A DNA stretch of 64,000 bases from an uncultured Ruminococcus sp. GTDB taxonomy: Bacteria > Bacillota > Clostridia > Oscillospirales > Ruminococcaceae. The number at the start of each line of letters is the position of its first letter. The first letter of the stretch is position 1. Shown piece by piece: positions 34,552 through 42,919 of this stretch. The position numbers and the translations under genes were made by a program. Below the pieces are notes generated by a model, which ran no database searches, was not told the origin of the DNA, and worked only from the letters and a program-made list of their open reading frames with translations. Where the stretch lies: assembly GCA_910579955.1 (NCBI GenBank), contig CAJTWE010000005.1:62001-126000 (forward strand). Reading direction: 5' to 3'.

Positions 34552-35790
34552 TTAGTCTTCGATCTTCTTGAAGCAAAGTGTAGCATTATGTCCGCCAAAG
34601 CCCAGCGAATTTGAAAGAGCAGCCTTTACAGGCATTTCAACAGAGCCATCTGTACAGTAATCAAGGTCACATTCCTCATCAGGTGTTGCAAAGCCGATAG
34701 TCTGATGAATGAAATCATTCTTGATAGACAGAGCTGAAACAATAGCTTCCACTGCACCTGTACCTCCAAGCATATGACCGGTCATGGACTTTGTAGAATT
34801 TATCTTCACCTTACGTGCATTTTCTTCGCCGAGAGCAATCTTTATCGCATGTGTCTCATACTTGTCGTTAAGACCTGTTGAAGTACCATGAGCATTTATA
34901 TATGTGATATCCTCCGCAGACAGACCAGCTTCTTCGTAAGCATTCTTCATTGCTCTTGCAGCAGCTTCACATTCAGGTGAAGGAGATGTCATATGGTAAG
35001 CATCACAAGTTGCACCATAGCCTGCAAGTTCGCAATAAATCTTAGCGCCTCTTGCCTTTGCGTGTTCATATTCCTCAAGCATAAGAACACCTGCACCCTC
35101 GCCCAATACAAAACCGCTTCTGTTCTTGTCAAATGGAGTAGATGCCTTTGCAGGGTCGGTTTCACGTGTAAGCGCTTTCATTGTTTTAAATCCACCGATT
35201 GTAAATTCTGTTACAGTGGACTCAGTTCCGCCGCAGAGACAAGCATCCAAATAGCCGTCCTTTATCTTACGAAACGCCTCGCCAATGGCATGAGTTGATG
35301 AAGCACAAGCTGTTACAGTAGCAAAGTTGTCACCTCTAAAGCCTGTCTTCATAGCGATCTCACCGGCTGCCATATTAGAGATCATCATAGGAACGAAAAA
35401 CGGAGATATTCTGTTCGGGCCTTTTTCCAGATACTTTTTATGTTCCTGCTGTGTCATTTCAAGACCGCCGATACCGCAGCCGATAATAACACCGCATCTG
35501 TATACGTCAAGATCCTTCATATCGCTTCCGCAGTCAGCAACAGCCTGTTTTGCAGAGGCAACGGCAAACTGTGTGAAACGCTCCATATGACGAATATCCT
35601 TTTTATCGCAGTAAACAGTAGGGTCAAAATCACGTACAATACCTGCAACGCTTACACCTACCTCTGTTGTGTCAAAGCTATCAATTGTAGAGATACCGAG
35701 TTTTCCCGCCTTAACATTTTCCCAAAAGCTTTCGATGTCACAGCCAAGAGGATTTACAGTACCCATACCGGTAATAACTACTCTTCTCAT
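34552..35790 (-). CDS. fabF: 3-oxoacyl-ACP synthase II
   Basis: A 412-aa condensing enzyme that extends acyl-ACP with malonyl-ACP. The Cys-His-His triad is visible: the nucleophile in ATVTACASSTHAIGEA, a His in YINAHGTSTGLND and the second in KSMTGHMLGGTGAVEA. The start chosen is the ATG at 35790 (MRRVVITG) with GGAG 9 bases upstream; a GTG at 35808 would add six residues. It lies 12 bases before accB on the operon. Confidence 0.96.
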   Translation of the reverse strand: MRRVVITGMGTVNPLGCDIESFWENVKAGKLGISTIDSFDTTEVGVSVAGIVRDFDPTVYCDKKDIRHMERFTQFAVASAKQAVADCGSDMKDLDVYRCGVIIGCGIGGLEMTQQEHKKYLEKGPNRISPFFVPMMISNMAAGEIAMKTGFRGDNFATVTACASSTHAIGEAFRKIKDGYLDACLCGGTESTVTEFTIGGFKTMKALTRETDPAKASTPFDKNRSGFVLGEGAGVLMLEEYEHAKARGAKIYCELAGYGATCDAYHMTSPSPECEAAARAMKNAYEEAGLSAEDITYINAHGTSTGLNDKYETHAIKIALGEENARKVKINSTKSMTGHMLGGTGAVEAIVSALSIKNDFIHQTIGFATPDEECDLDYCTDGSVEMPVKAALSNSLGFGGHNATLCFKKIED

Positions 35791-35863
35791 ATATTTTTTC
35801 TCCGCCACATAAATCTGTGGCAGACTCCTTTCCGATTAAATGAATATATATTTTTTTATTTCA

Positions 35864-36604
35864 TCACATCATCAGACCGCCTGATATTTCAATAGTCTGA
35901 CCTGTTACATAGCTTGCATCTGATGAACAAAGGAATGATACAACGCTTGCGATCTCCTCAGGATCACCATAACGTCCCATTGCAACAAGACCAAGCATTT
36001 TATCTCTCTGCTCATCTGTGAGAGCGTCTGTCATTGGAGTTTTAATAAAGCCGGGGGCTACAGCGTTTACTGTAATACCTCTTGAGCCAAGCTCCTTTGC
36101 AGCAGTCTTTGTCATACCAACTATAGCAGCCTTAGAAGCTGAATAGTTCATCTGTCCCGGATTTCCGTAAAGACCCGCAACAGAGGCAAGACTTACGATG
36201 CTGCCGTGCTTCTGTCGAAGCATTACCGCACCGACAAGCTTTATCATATTGAAAACACTCTTCTGATTTACAGCAATAACTGCATCATACTGTGCTTCTG
36301 ACATTCTGAGAAGCAGTCCATCCTTTGTAATACCTGCATTATTTACAAGAGCGTCTATGCTGCCAAAGCTTGCCTTGACAGATTTTACCATTTCCTCGCA
36401 CTGAGCATAATCTGCAACATTTGCTGCAAAAAGCTCTGCCTTTACACCAAAGCTGCGGCAAGTTTTTGCAACCTTTTCTGCATTTGCCTTATCATTATCA
36501 CTTGGAAAGTGATTTATAGCAATATCATAGCCATCCTTTGCAAGACGTTCTGCTATACATGCGCCTATTCCCTGAGAAGCTCCTGTTATAAGTGCTGTAG
36601 CCAT
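35864..36604 (-). CDS. fabG: 3-oxoacyl-ACP reductase FabG
   Basis: A 246-aa short-chain dehydrogenase that reduces 3-oxoacyl-ACP with NADPH. The nucleotide-binding TGASQGIGACIAERL, NNAGITKDGLL, the catalytic Ser in IVSLASVAGLYG and the Tyr-xxx-Lys pair in NYSASKAAIVG are complete. Position between fabK and fabF makes FabG a secure call over other SDR enzymes. AAGGAG precedes the ATG. Confidence 0.96.
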   Translation of the reverse strand: MATALITGASQGIGACIAERLAKDGYDIAINHFPSDNDKANAEKVAKTCRSFGVKAELFAANVADYAQCEEMVKSVKASFGSIDALVNNAGITKDGLLLRMSEAQYDAVIAVNQKSVFNMIKLVGAVMLRQKHGSIVSLASVAGLYGNPGQMNYSASKAAIVGMTKTAAKELGSRGITVNAVAPGFIKTPMTDALTDEQRDKMLGLVAMGRYGDPEEIASVVSFLCSSDASYVTGQTIEISGGLMM

Positions 36605-36624
36605 TTTATGTTTCTCCTTTCAAG

Positions 36625-37551
36625 TTATCTGCCCAGAAGCTTTTCAGCCTGAGACATCATTTCCTCGATCACGTCCTTACATGGACGAATATCTTTTATC
36701 ATACCTGCAATAAGTCCGCACAGGAATGAGCCTTCGTCGACATTGCCATCAACAGCAGCCTTACGCAGTGAACCAACTGTCAGTGCCTCGAAATCCTCCG
36801 GCGGTGCAGCATTTTTCTCCATCTCTTGAAGTTTCTTTGTATACTTTGTCTTTACGCTTCTGCATGGGCTTCCTGAATAAAAGCCTGTGATCTGGTTGTC
36901 GGTATCCTTAGCCTTTACAACAAGATTCTTGTAATTCTCGTGGATCTGGCATTCCTCTGTTGCAAGGAAGCGTGTGCCGATCTGTACGCCCTCTGCTCCC
37001 AGCATGAATGAAGCTGCAATTCCTCTGCCGTCTGCAATACCGCCTGCTGCAATAACAGGAATTTCAACAGCGTCAACAACCTGTGGAACAAGGCACATAG
37101 TAGTATTCATGCCGATATGACCGCCAGACTCTGTACCCTCAGCAATAACAGCATCTGCACCGCTTCTTTCCATACGCTTTGCAAGTGCTACAGATGGAAC
37201 TACCGGAACTACCTTGATACCGGCATTCTTCCAAGCTTCCATATATTTACCAGGATTTCCTGCACCTGTTGTTATCATAGGAACTTTCTCATCAATAACA
37301 AGCTGTGCAAGATCCTCAGCATTCGGGCTCATAAGCATAATATTCACTCCGAATGTCTTATCGCCTACCTTAGACTTACATATTCTTATCTGCTCACGAA
37401 GATAATCAATAGGTGCACTTCCGCCTGCGATAATTCCGCAGCCGCCTGCATTTGTAACAGCTGCTGCAAGTGTACTCTCTGCTATCCAAGCCATACCGCC
37501 CTGAAGCAAAGGATACTTACATCCCAGCAGTTCTGTGATCCTTGTTTTCAT
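36625..37551 (-). CDS. fabK: Enoyl-ACP reductase II (FabK, FMN-dependent)
   Basis: A 308-aa FMN flavoprotein that reduces trans-2-enoyl-ACP, in place of FabI. Family features are LLGCKYPLLQGGMAWIAEST, GGCGIIAGGSAP, GADAVIAEGTESGGHIG (phosphate and FMN binding), VIAAGGIADGRGIAA and GAEGVQIGTRFLATEEC. It belongs to the nitronate-monooxygenase-like superfamily, but the operon fixes the role. No fabI is seen. Because FabK is insensitive to triclosan-type inhibitors, the cell should be too, if FabK is the only reductase. Confidence 0.94.
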   Translation of the reverse strand: MKTRITELLGCKYPLLQGGMAWIAESTLAAAVTNAGGCGIIAGGSAPIDYLREQIRICKSKVGDKTFGVNIMLMSPNAEDLAQLVIDEKVPMITTGAGNPGKYMEAWKNAGIKVVPVVPSVALAKRMERSGADAVIAEGTESGGHIGMNTTMCLVPQVVDAVEIPVIAAGGIADGRGIAASFMLGAEGVQIGTRFLATEECQIHENYKNLVVKAKDTDNQITGFYSGSPCRSVKTKYTKKLQEMEKNAAPPEDFEALTVGSLRKAAVDGNVDEGSFLCGLIAGMIKDIRPCKDVIEEMMSQAEKLLGR

Positions 37552-37601
37552 AATGTTTTCCTTTCTCCGTTATCGGATATTTATGGTGAATATTTTAGAT
37601 T

Positions 37602-38612
37602 TTAGTATTCCATGATTATAGCAGCATAAGTAAGACCTGCGCCAAAGCCTACAAGACAGATCTTGTCTCCACGCTTTATTTCGCCTGAGCGAACTGCCTC
37701 ATCAAGAGCGATCGGTATAGACGCACTTGATGTATTGCCGTGATTTTCAATATTTACAACAGCCTTTTCCATAGGCAGCTTCATATTTTTCATTGCAGTT
37801 TCAATAATGCGTATATTTGCTTGATGCGGAACTATCTTATCAAGCTGACAAAGTTCAAAGTCTATCTTATCCGCAGCTGCCTTTGCTGCCTTAGGCATTG
37901 CCTGAGTAGCAAAACGATAAACTTCCTTGCCATCCTGCTTCATGCCATAATAATATTTTCCTTCCGGTGCGGCATCGAAATCATGCCATTGCTTTGATGC
38001 CATATTATCATCAATAAAAGGTGATTTCGGCAATGCGCTCTTTGCAAAAAGGAATTTAGCTCCTGTTCCATCAGCGCCCAGGTGACTTGAATAGAGTGCG
38101 TCTTCTTTATATTCAACAACTGCTGCCGCTGCACCGTCTCCAAACAAGATACATGAAGAGCGATCTTCATAATTTGTGATACGTGAAAGCTGTTCATTGG
38201 CAATTACCAAAGCATATTTTGAAGAAGGCTCTGTTTTCAAGAAACGGTGTGCCATGTCCATAGCATACACAAATCCGGAGCAAGCAGCATTCAAATCAAA
38301 GCAGGCTGCATTCACTGCGCCCGTTTCACGCTGAATAATACAAGACACGGATGGTGTACAGTAATCCTGTGTGATGGTAGTATCAATGATAAGTGCTATT
38401 TCGGCTGGATCAATATTTGCAGCTTCAATCGCAGATTTTGCCGCCTGTGCGCCCATATACCATGTGGGCTCTCCTATTGCAACACATCTTTCGCTTATAC
38501 CAGTACGTGTACGGATCCATTCGTCATTTGTTTCAATAAATTGGGTTAAGCCGTCATTAGTAAGCTTGCCCTCCGGCGAAAAGCTGCCGGTCCCTAAAAT
38601 GTGAAGGCCCAT
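37602..38612 (-). CDS. fabH: 3-oxoacyl-ACP synthase III
   Basis: A 336-aa initiating condensing enzyme that joins acetyl-CoA to malonyl-ACP. The catalytic triad is complete: C111 in NAACSGFVYAMDM, His in VPHQANIRIIET and Asn in NIENHGNTSSASIP. It is the first gene of the minus-strand operon, which is unusual in having no fabD inside; fabD is divergent. GGAGGAA precedes the ATG. Confidence 0.96.
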   Translation of the reverse strand: MGLHILGTGSFSPEGKLTNDGLTQFIETNDEWIRTRTGISERCVAIGEPTWYMGAQAAKSAIEAANIDPAEIALIIDTTITQDYCTPSVSCIIQRETGAVNAACFDLNAACSGFVYAMDMAHRFLKTEPSSKYALVIANEQLSRITNYEDRSSCILFGDGAAAAVVEYKEDALYSSHLGADGTGAKFLFAKSALPKSPFIDDNMASKQWHDFDAAPEGKYYYGMKQDGKEVYRFATQAMPKAAKAAADKIDFELCQLDKIVPHQANIRIIETAMKNMKLPMEKAVVNIENHGNTSSASIPIALDEAVRSGEIKRGDKICLVGFGAGLTYAAIIMEY

Positions 38613-38715
38613 GGAAAAATTCCTCCGTTCCTATTGTGTTTATTTGGATTTTGTGATATGATTAGAAAAGCAGGGATAGAAGTAATATCCTCTGCCGGAA
38701 ATCAAACACTTTTAT

Positions 38716-38744
38716 ATTATACAATATTTAGGTGACTTTTGCAA
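38716..38744 (-). promoter_or_regulatory. Promoter of the fab-acc operon
   Basis: Minus strand: TTGCAA (38739-38744, self-complementary), 17-base spacer, TATAAT (complement of 38716-38721). It leaves a leader of about 100 bases before fabH. Confidence 0.88.
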
Positions 38745-38764
38745 TGATAAAGCACACTTTTTTC

Positions 38765-38805
38765 TGTGAATTTTCAAGGTTTCGTGTTCCTTGCACAAAT
38801 TCACA
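38765..38805. promoter_or_regulatory. Inverted repeat in the divergent fabH/fabD spacer
   Basis: TGTGAATTT (38765-38773) and AAATTCACA (38797-38805) are a perfect 9-base inverted repeat 23 bases apart. A third related copy, ACAATTCACC, follows near 38828. The right arm overlaps the fabD promoter. A regulator site for both operons is plausible; it does not match the FapR or FabT sites that I know. Confidence 0.4.
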
Positions 38806-38819
38806 CACATTTAGATAGT
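38791..38819 (+). promoter_or_regulatory. Probable promoter of fabD
   Basis: TTGCAC (38791-38796), 17-base spacer, GATAGT (38814-38819), a weaker match, 46 bases before fabD. Confidence 0.5.
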
Positions 38820-38865
38820 GATTTTGCACAATTCACCGATAAAAGCAGAAAGGACTTAACTTTTT

Positions 38866-39774
38866 ATGACAATTTCTCTCTTTTCAGGACAAGGCTCACA
38901 GTACACAGGAATGGGCATGGACCTCTTAAATGCAGATCCTTCCCTCGGTTTTATTTACGACACTGCTTCTGATATTCTGGGCTTTGATCTTAAAAATGTA
39001 ATCGCTGAAAGCGATGCGGAAACACTCTCTAGAACTATCTACGCTCAGCCTGCAATCATGGCTACATCTCTCGTATGCCTTGAGGCTGCAAAAAAACGTG
39101 GATTTGAGTTTGGCGGAGTAGCTGGTCATTCACTTGGTGAATACGCTGCTATGGTAGCTTCCGGAATGCTTTCTCTCGAAGACGGCTTCCGTGTCATCAA
39201 GGCTCGTGCTGCTGCTATGGATAAGGCTGCCAAAAATGCAGAAGGAGCAATGTGTGCAATTCTAAAGCTTTCCGCAGAAGATGTTGAAAAGCTCTGCGAA
39301 GAGATCGACGGCTATGTTGTGCCTGCCAACTACAATTCCACCATTCAGACTGTAATTGCCGGTGAAAAGGCTGCTGTTGCCGCTGCTGCTGAGGCTGCTG
39401 CAGCAAAACGTGCAAGAGCTGTTCCGCTGGCTGTAGCAAGTGCATTCCATACAAAGCTCATGCAGCCTGCTGCCGATGAATTCTATGAAGCCGTAAAGGA
39501 CGTTAAATTCAATGAGCCAGCTGTAAAATTCTATTCAAATGTACTTGGCACAAAGCTGACAGACTTTTCTGATATGCCTGCTCTTCTGGCTAAACATATC
39601 GTATCACCTGTACGCTTTACATCAGAGCTCGCTGAAATGCAGGCTGACGGTTTTGATAACTTTGTAGAATTCGGCCCTAAGAATGTTCTTACAGGTCTTG
39701 TAAAGAAAACATTAAAGGGCGTTGCTGCTAAAAATTGTGAAAGCTGTGAAACACTTGAAGGAGTAATGGCATAA
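38866..39774 (+). CDS. fabD: Malonyl-CoA:ACP transacylase
   Basis: A 302-aa transacylase that moves malonyl from CoA to ACP. SGQGSQYTGMG, the Ser nucleophile in AGHSLGEYAAM and the His in SAFHTKLMQPA are intact. It lies divergent from the rest of the fatty-acid genes and leads aroE (1-base overlap). AAAGGAC lies about 10 bases before the ATG. A Lys/Ala-rich loop near residues 165-185 is somewhat longer than usual. Confidence 0.96.
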   Translation: MTISLFSGQGSQYTGMGMDLLNADPSLGFIYDTASDILGFDLKNVIAESDAETLSRTIYAQPAIMATSLVCLEAAKKRGFEFGGVAGHSLGEYAAMVASGMLSLEDGFRVIKARAAAMDKAAKNAEGAMCAILKLSAEDVEKLCEEIDGYVVPANYNSTIQTVIAGEKAAVAAAAEAAAAKRARAVPLAVASAFHTKLMQPAADEFYEAVKDVKFNEPAVKFYSNVLGTKLTDFSDMPALLAKHIVSPVRFTSELAEMQADGFDNFVEFGPKNVLTGLVKKTLKGVAAKNCESCETLEGVMA

Positions 39775-40628
39775 TGAATAAATATATACTGATAGGATAC
39801 CCGTTGGGACACTCTATGTCTCCTATGATCCACGAAAAGCTTTTTAACATAAAAAACAGAGAAGCAAGCTATGAACTTGTTGAAATAGCTCCTGAAGATA
39901 TTTCATCAAAAGGTGACTTTTTAAGACAATTCAGAGGATTTAATATTACAATACCTCACAAACAGAATATTATCCCTCTTCTTGATGAAATAGGAGAATC
40001 AGCAGCAAGATATAATTCTGTAAACTGTGTTGTCAATGACGGCGGAAAGCTCATTGGATATAATACCGACTGCGATGGTTTTATCAGAAGCGTGGAAAAA
40101 TATCCAATGGACGGCAATGTTCTCCTTGTAGGCTGCGGCGGAGTTGGCAGAATGATGGCTATTGAAGCGGCAAGAAGTGGTGCTGAGCTTACATTTGGCA
40201 TTCTTCCCTGTGACAAGGAAAAAGCTGCTGTTCTTACAGAAGAGATACACGCCATGAGCCCTAATACAAAAATCAAAACAGCTCTGACAACAGACATTGA
40301 TGAAAGCTTTGACGTTATACTGAATGCATCACCGGCAGGAATGTATCCTAAGACAGAAACCTGTCCTGTAAGCGATTCTCTTATTGAAAAATGCAGCTTT
40401 GTATTCGACGCTGTTTACAATCCGGTGGAAACTACATTTATGAGAAAAGCAAGAAGCTTTGGCAAGACTGCAAAGGGCGGAAGTGCAATGCTCGTATTGC
40501 AGGCTGTAAAGGCTCATGAGCTATGGGATAATGACTTCTATACCGATGAACAAATAAATGAAATAATATCCGCCATGGAAAAACAGGTTTCAGAACAGTT
40601 TCCAATAAACGGAGGTGGAACGCAGTGA
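39774..40628 (+). CDS. aroE: Shikimate dehydrogenase
   Basis: A 284-aa NADP-dependent enzyme that reduces 3-dehydroquinate-derived dehydroshikimate to shikimate. GYPLGHSMSPMIHEKLF binds shikimate, the catalytic Lys is in NITIPHKQNI, and NVLLVGCGGVGRMMA is the nucleotide-binding loop; the NTDCDGF segment also matches. It overlaps fabD by one base (TAATG) and aroK by 4 bases (GTGA), so the three are tightly coupled. Confidence 0.96.
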   Translation: MNKYILIGYPLGHSMSPMIHEKLFNIKNREASYELVEIAPEDISSKGDFLRQFRGFNITIPHKQNIIPLLDEIGESAARYNSVNCVVNDGGKLIGYNTDCDGFIRSVEKYPMDGNVLLVGCGGVGRMMAIEAARSGAELTFGILPCDKEKAAVLTEEIHAMSPNTKIKTALTTDIDESFDVILNASPAGMYPKTETCPVSDSLIEKCSFVFDAVYNPVETTFMRKARSFGKTAKGGSAMLVLQAVKAHELWDNDFYTDEQINEIISAMEKQVSEQFPINGGGTQ

Positions 40629-41152
40629 CCATATTTCTTTGCGGCTTTATGGGCTGCGGAAAAACTACTGTAGGACGTGCTCTTGCAAAAATGCTGCGCA
40701 TTCCGCTTATTGATACAGACGATGAAATAGTAAACCGTGAGGGCTGTTCCATCCCTGAGATCTTTGAGAAAAAGGGCGAGCCTCATTTCAGACAGATCGA
40801 AGCTGACACAGTACGTAGTCTTTGCAGCAAAAATGCAGTTGTAGCCTGCGGCGGCGGTGCTATGCTTAATGTAGATACTGCTAAAGCTGCAAAAGAAGCA
40901 GGTGCGTCTATAGTACTGCTTGATCTGAGCTTCGAGGAATGCTACAGCAGAATAAAGAACGACACTAATCGCCCTATAGTTCAGAAAAATACAAAAGAGC
41001 AGCTCCATGAAATATTTGACAGCCGTGCCGGCGTATACAGAAATAACGCAACTGCTGCTTTTAAAGTATCTTCTAATAATACGCCAGATGAAACAGCAAA
41101 ACGCATAACAGAGCTTTTAGGTATAGCTCTGCCTGACACATACAAAAACTAA
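40625..41152 (+). CDS. aroK: Shikimate kinase
   Basis: A 175-aa P-loop kinase that phosphorylates shikimate at O3. Walker A is GFMGCGKTTVGRALA, followed by LIDTDDEIVN, FRQIEADTV and the substrate-binding VACGGGAML. It starts with GTG at 40625 inside the aroE stop (overlap of 4 bases), with GGAGGTGG just upstream. It is slightly longer than single-domain AroK proteins only by a few tail residues. Confidence 0.95.
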   Translation: MTIFLCGFMGCGKTTVGRALAKMLRIPLIDTDDEIVNREGCSIPEIFEKKGEPHFRQIEADTVRSLCSKNAVVACGGGAMLNVDTAKAAKEAGASIVLLDLSFEECYSRIKNDTNRPIVQKNTKEQLHEIFDSRAGVYRNNATAAFKVSSNNTPDETAKRITELLGIALPDTYKN

Positions 41153-41164
41153 ACAGGAGAAATC

Positions 41165-42310
41165 ATGAAGATATATAATGCAGTGATACATACAATGACC
41201 GATATGGGCATTATTGAAAATGGATTTGTCTCAATTGAAAACGGTAAAATAGTTGATGTTTCAGAAGGATATCCGGACAGTATTGCTATGGAGGACATAA
41301 ACGCAGAAGGCAGCATTTTGCTGCCGGGTTTCATTGATGCACACACACATCTCGGTATACTTGAAAACGGACTGGACTTTGAAGGTGATGACTGCAATGA
41401 AGCCTCCGATCCGTTTACTCCACAGATGCGTGCTATTGACGGAATAAATCCATTTGACTTCTGCTTTGAGGAAGCAAGACGCAGCGGCGTTACTGCTGTT
41501 ATGACCTCTCCGGGAAGTGCAAATGCCTGCGGTGGTTCTATGCTTGTTATGAAAACACAAGGCATATGCGCAGACACAATGGCAGTTTCTTCTAAAGGAA
41601 TGAAATTTGCTCTCGGCGAAAATCCTAAAAACGTCTACAATGGAAGAGATGAATCTCCAAAGACAAGAATGGCAACGGCTGCTATTATACGTGAAGGTCT
41701 GTTTAAGGCAAAGCGTTATCTTTCCGACTGTGAGGCCGCTGACGATGATTCAGAGCTTCCTGATTTTGACGCTAAATGCGAAGCGCTTATCCCATTGCTT
41801 AAAGGCGATATGAAAGCCCACTTCCACTGTCATCGTGCTGATGATATATGCACAGCTGTGCGTATTGCAAACGAGTTTCACCTTGATGCGGTCATTGTAC
41901 ATGGCACAGAGGCACACCTGATCCCTGAGATACTCAAGGATTCAGGCATTCCTGTCATCTGCGGCCCTACACTTTGCGATCGCTGTAAACCTGAAATGAA
42001 AAATCTCACTATTGAAAATCCGGCAATTCTAAAGAAAAACGGTATTGAGATAGCAATATGTACAGATCATACGGTTATACCGATACAGTACCTTTCCTCA
42101 TGCGCTGCTCTTGCAGTAAAAGGCGGACTGTCTGTCGAAGAAGCTCTCTATAGTATAACTATGGGTGCTTCAAAGATACTGGGAACAGAAAATCACATGG
42201 GCAGTATTGCAAATGGCATGGACGCTGATTTGCAGCTTTATAGAAACGATCCGCTTGACATAAGAGAAGACCCTTGGCTTGTCATGATAAACGGAAAGGA
42301 ATGCTTTTGA
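41165..42310 (+). CDS. Metal-dependent amidohydrolase (imidazolonepropionase-like)
   Basis: A 381-aa cytosolic amidohydrolase. The metal site is visible as FIDAHTHLGI (strand 1 HxH), AHFHCHRADD, VIVHGTEAH and an Asp in CTDHTVIP. This is the pattern of the imidazolonepropionase-like subgroup. Substrate unknown; hydrolysis of an amide or cyclic imide is expected. It starts 12 bases after aroK with AGGAGAAA as ribosome site, and is probably on the fabD-aroE-aroK transcript, though no metabolic link to these genes is evident. Confidence 0.88.
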   Translation: MKIYNAVIHTMTDMGIIENGFVSIENGKIVDVSEGYPDSIAMEDINAEGSILLPGFIDAHTHLGILENGLDFEGDDCNEASDPFTPQMRAIDGINPFDFCFEEARRSGVTAVMTSPGSANACGGSMLVMKTQGICADTMAVSSKGMKFALGENPKNVYNGRDESPKTRMATAAIIREGLFKAKRYLSDCEAADDDSELPDFDAKCEALIPLLKGDMKAHFHCHRADDICTAVRIANEFHLDAVIVHGTEAHLIPEILKDSGIPVICGPTLCDRCKPEMKNLTIENPAILKKNGIEIAICTDHTVIPIQYLSSCAALAVKGGLSVEEALYSITMGASKILGTENHMGSIANGMDADLQLYRNDPLDIREDPWLVMINGKECF

Positions 42311-42312
42311 CA

Positions 42313-42792
42313 ATGGATATTGATAAGGAAATGAAAAAAATGGAAGAGGAGATCAAATTCGAAAAAGATAAAAAGAATGCCGCAGGCAAATCAAATAAAG
42401 CCTATGCATCAAAGAAAAAGTCAAACCCTCTTCTTGAATTTGTTGTAGGTTTTCTTCTACTTGGTGGCGGAATTTACTGGGTTCTTAATTCTTTTGTTGT
42501 TTCGTTTTCTTGGGGAAGTATATGGAGCAGCTTTGGTATGAGTGCTTCCCTTGCAACCGGACTTATGCTTATTCCGCTGCTTATTGGCATAGGCCTTGCA
42601 TTCTTTATGGAAAAGAAAACGTTTCCGGGCATTGTAATAGCTCTTGGAATACTTATAATTCTCGCAACGTTGCTTACAAGCGTAAGATTCAGACCCATTT
42701 CTGCTTCTCTTTGGCAGTATGTTGTCATGTTCGGTATGGTCGCAGCAGGCGCAGGACTTCTTGCAAAGTCACTCTTCAAAAAAAGCGAATAA
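42313..42792 (+). CDS. Small membrane protein with four helices
   Basis: A 160-aa protein with a charged cytoplasmic N-terminus (KEMKKMEEEIKFEKDKKN) followed by four predicted transmembrane helices (about 38-62, 74-96, 101-119 and 129-152). I do not recognise a family. The ATG at 42313 is preferred since it follows the amidohydrolase stop by 2 bases; the open frame upstream overlaps that gene. It ends the fabD-led transcript. Confidence 0.75.
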   Translation: MDIDKEMKKMEEEIKFEKDKKNAAGKSNKAYASKKKSNPLLEFVVGFLLLGGGIYWVLNSFVVSFSWGSIWSSFGMSASLATGLMLIPLLIGIGLAFFMEKKTFPGIVIALGILIILATLLTSVRFRPISASLWQYVVMFGMVAAGAGLLAKSLFKKSE

Positions 42793-42828
42793 AAACAAAA
42801 CTTATCAGGAAAAATTTTAAAAAAAGTA

Positions 42829-42857
42829 TTCCCATATTAAAAAAAGTGTGCTATAAT
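42829..42857 (+). promoter_or_regulatory. Promoter of ilvE
   Basis: TATAAT (42852-42857) preceded at 17 bases by TTCCCA (42829-42834), a weak -35 box. Confidence 0.6.
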
Positions 42858-42869
42858 ATCTATAATTAT

Positions 42870-42886
42870 CAGATGCTTGCCATCTG
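42870..42886 (+). promoter_or_regulatory. Small leader hairpin before ilvE
   Basis: CAGATG and CATCTG form a 6-bp stem with a 5-base loop in the ilvE leader. The leader is about 60 bases, too short for a T-box. Confidence 0.45.
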
Positions 42887-42919
42887 AAAAATAAAGTTTT
42901 ATCAAGAGGTGTATATATA

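Noticed and set aside
38613..38865. FapR or FabT operator in the fabH/fabD spacer
   Set aside because: No sequence close to their known palindromes was found; only an unrelated dyad is present.
42781..42919. T-box riboswitch before ilvE
   Set aside because: The leader is only about 60 bases long and has neither a specifier-type stem nor a T-box sequence.
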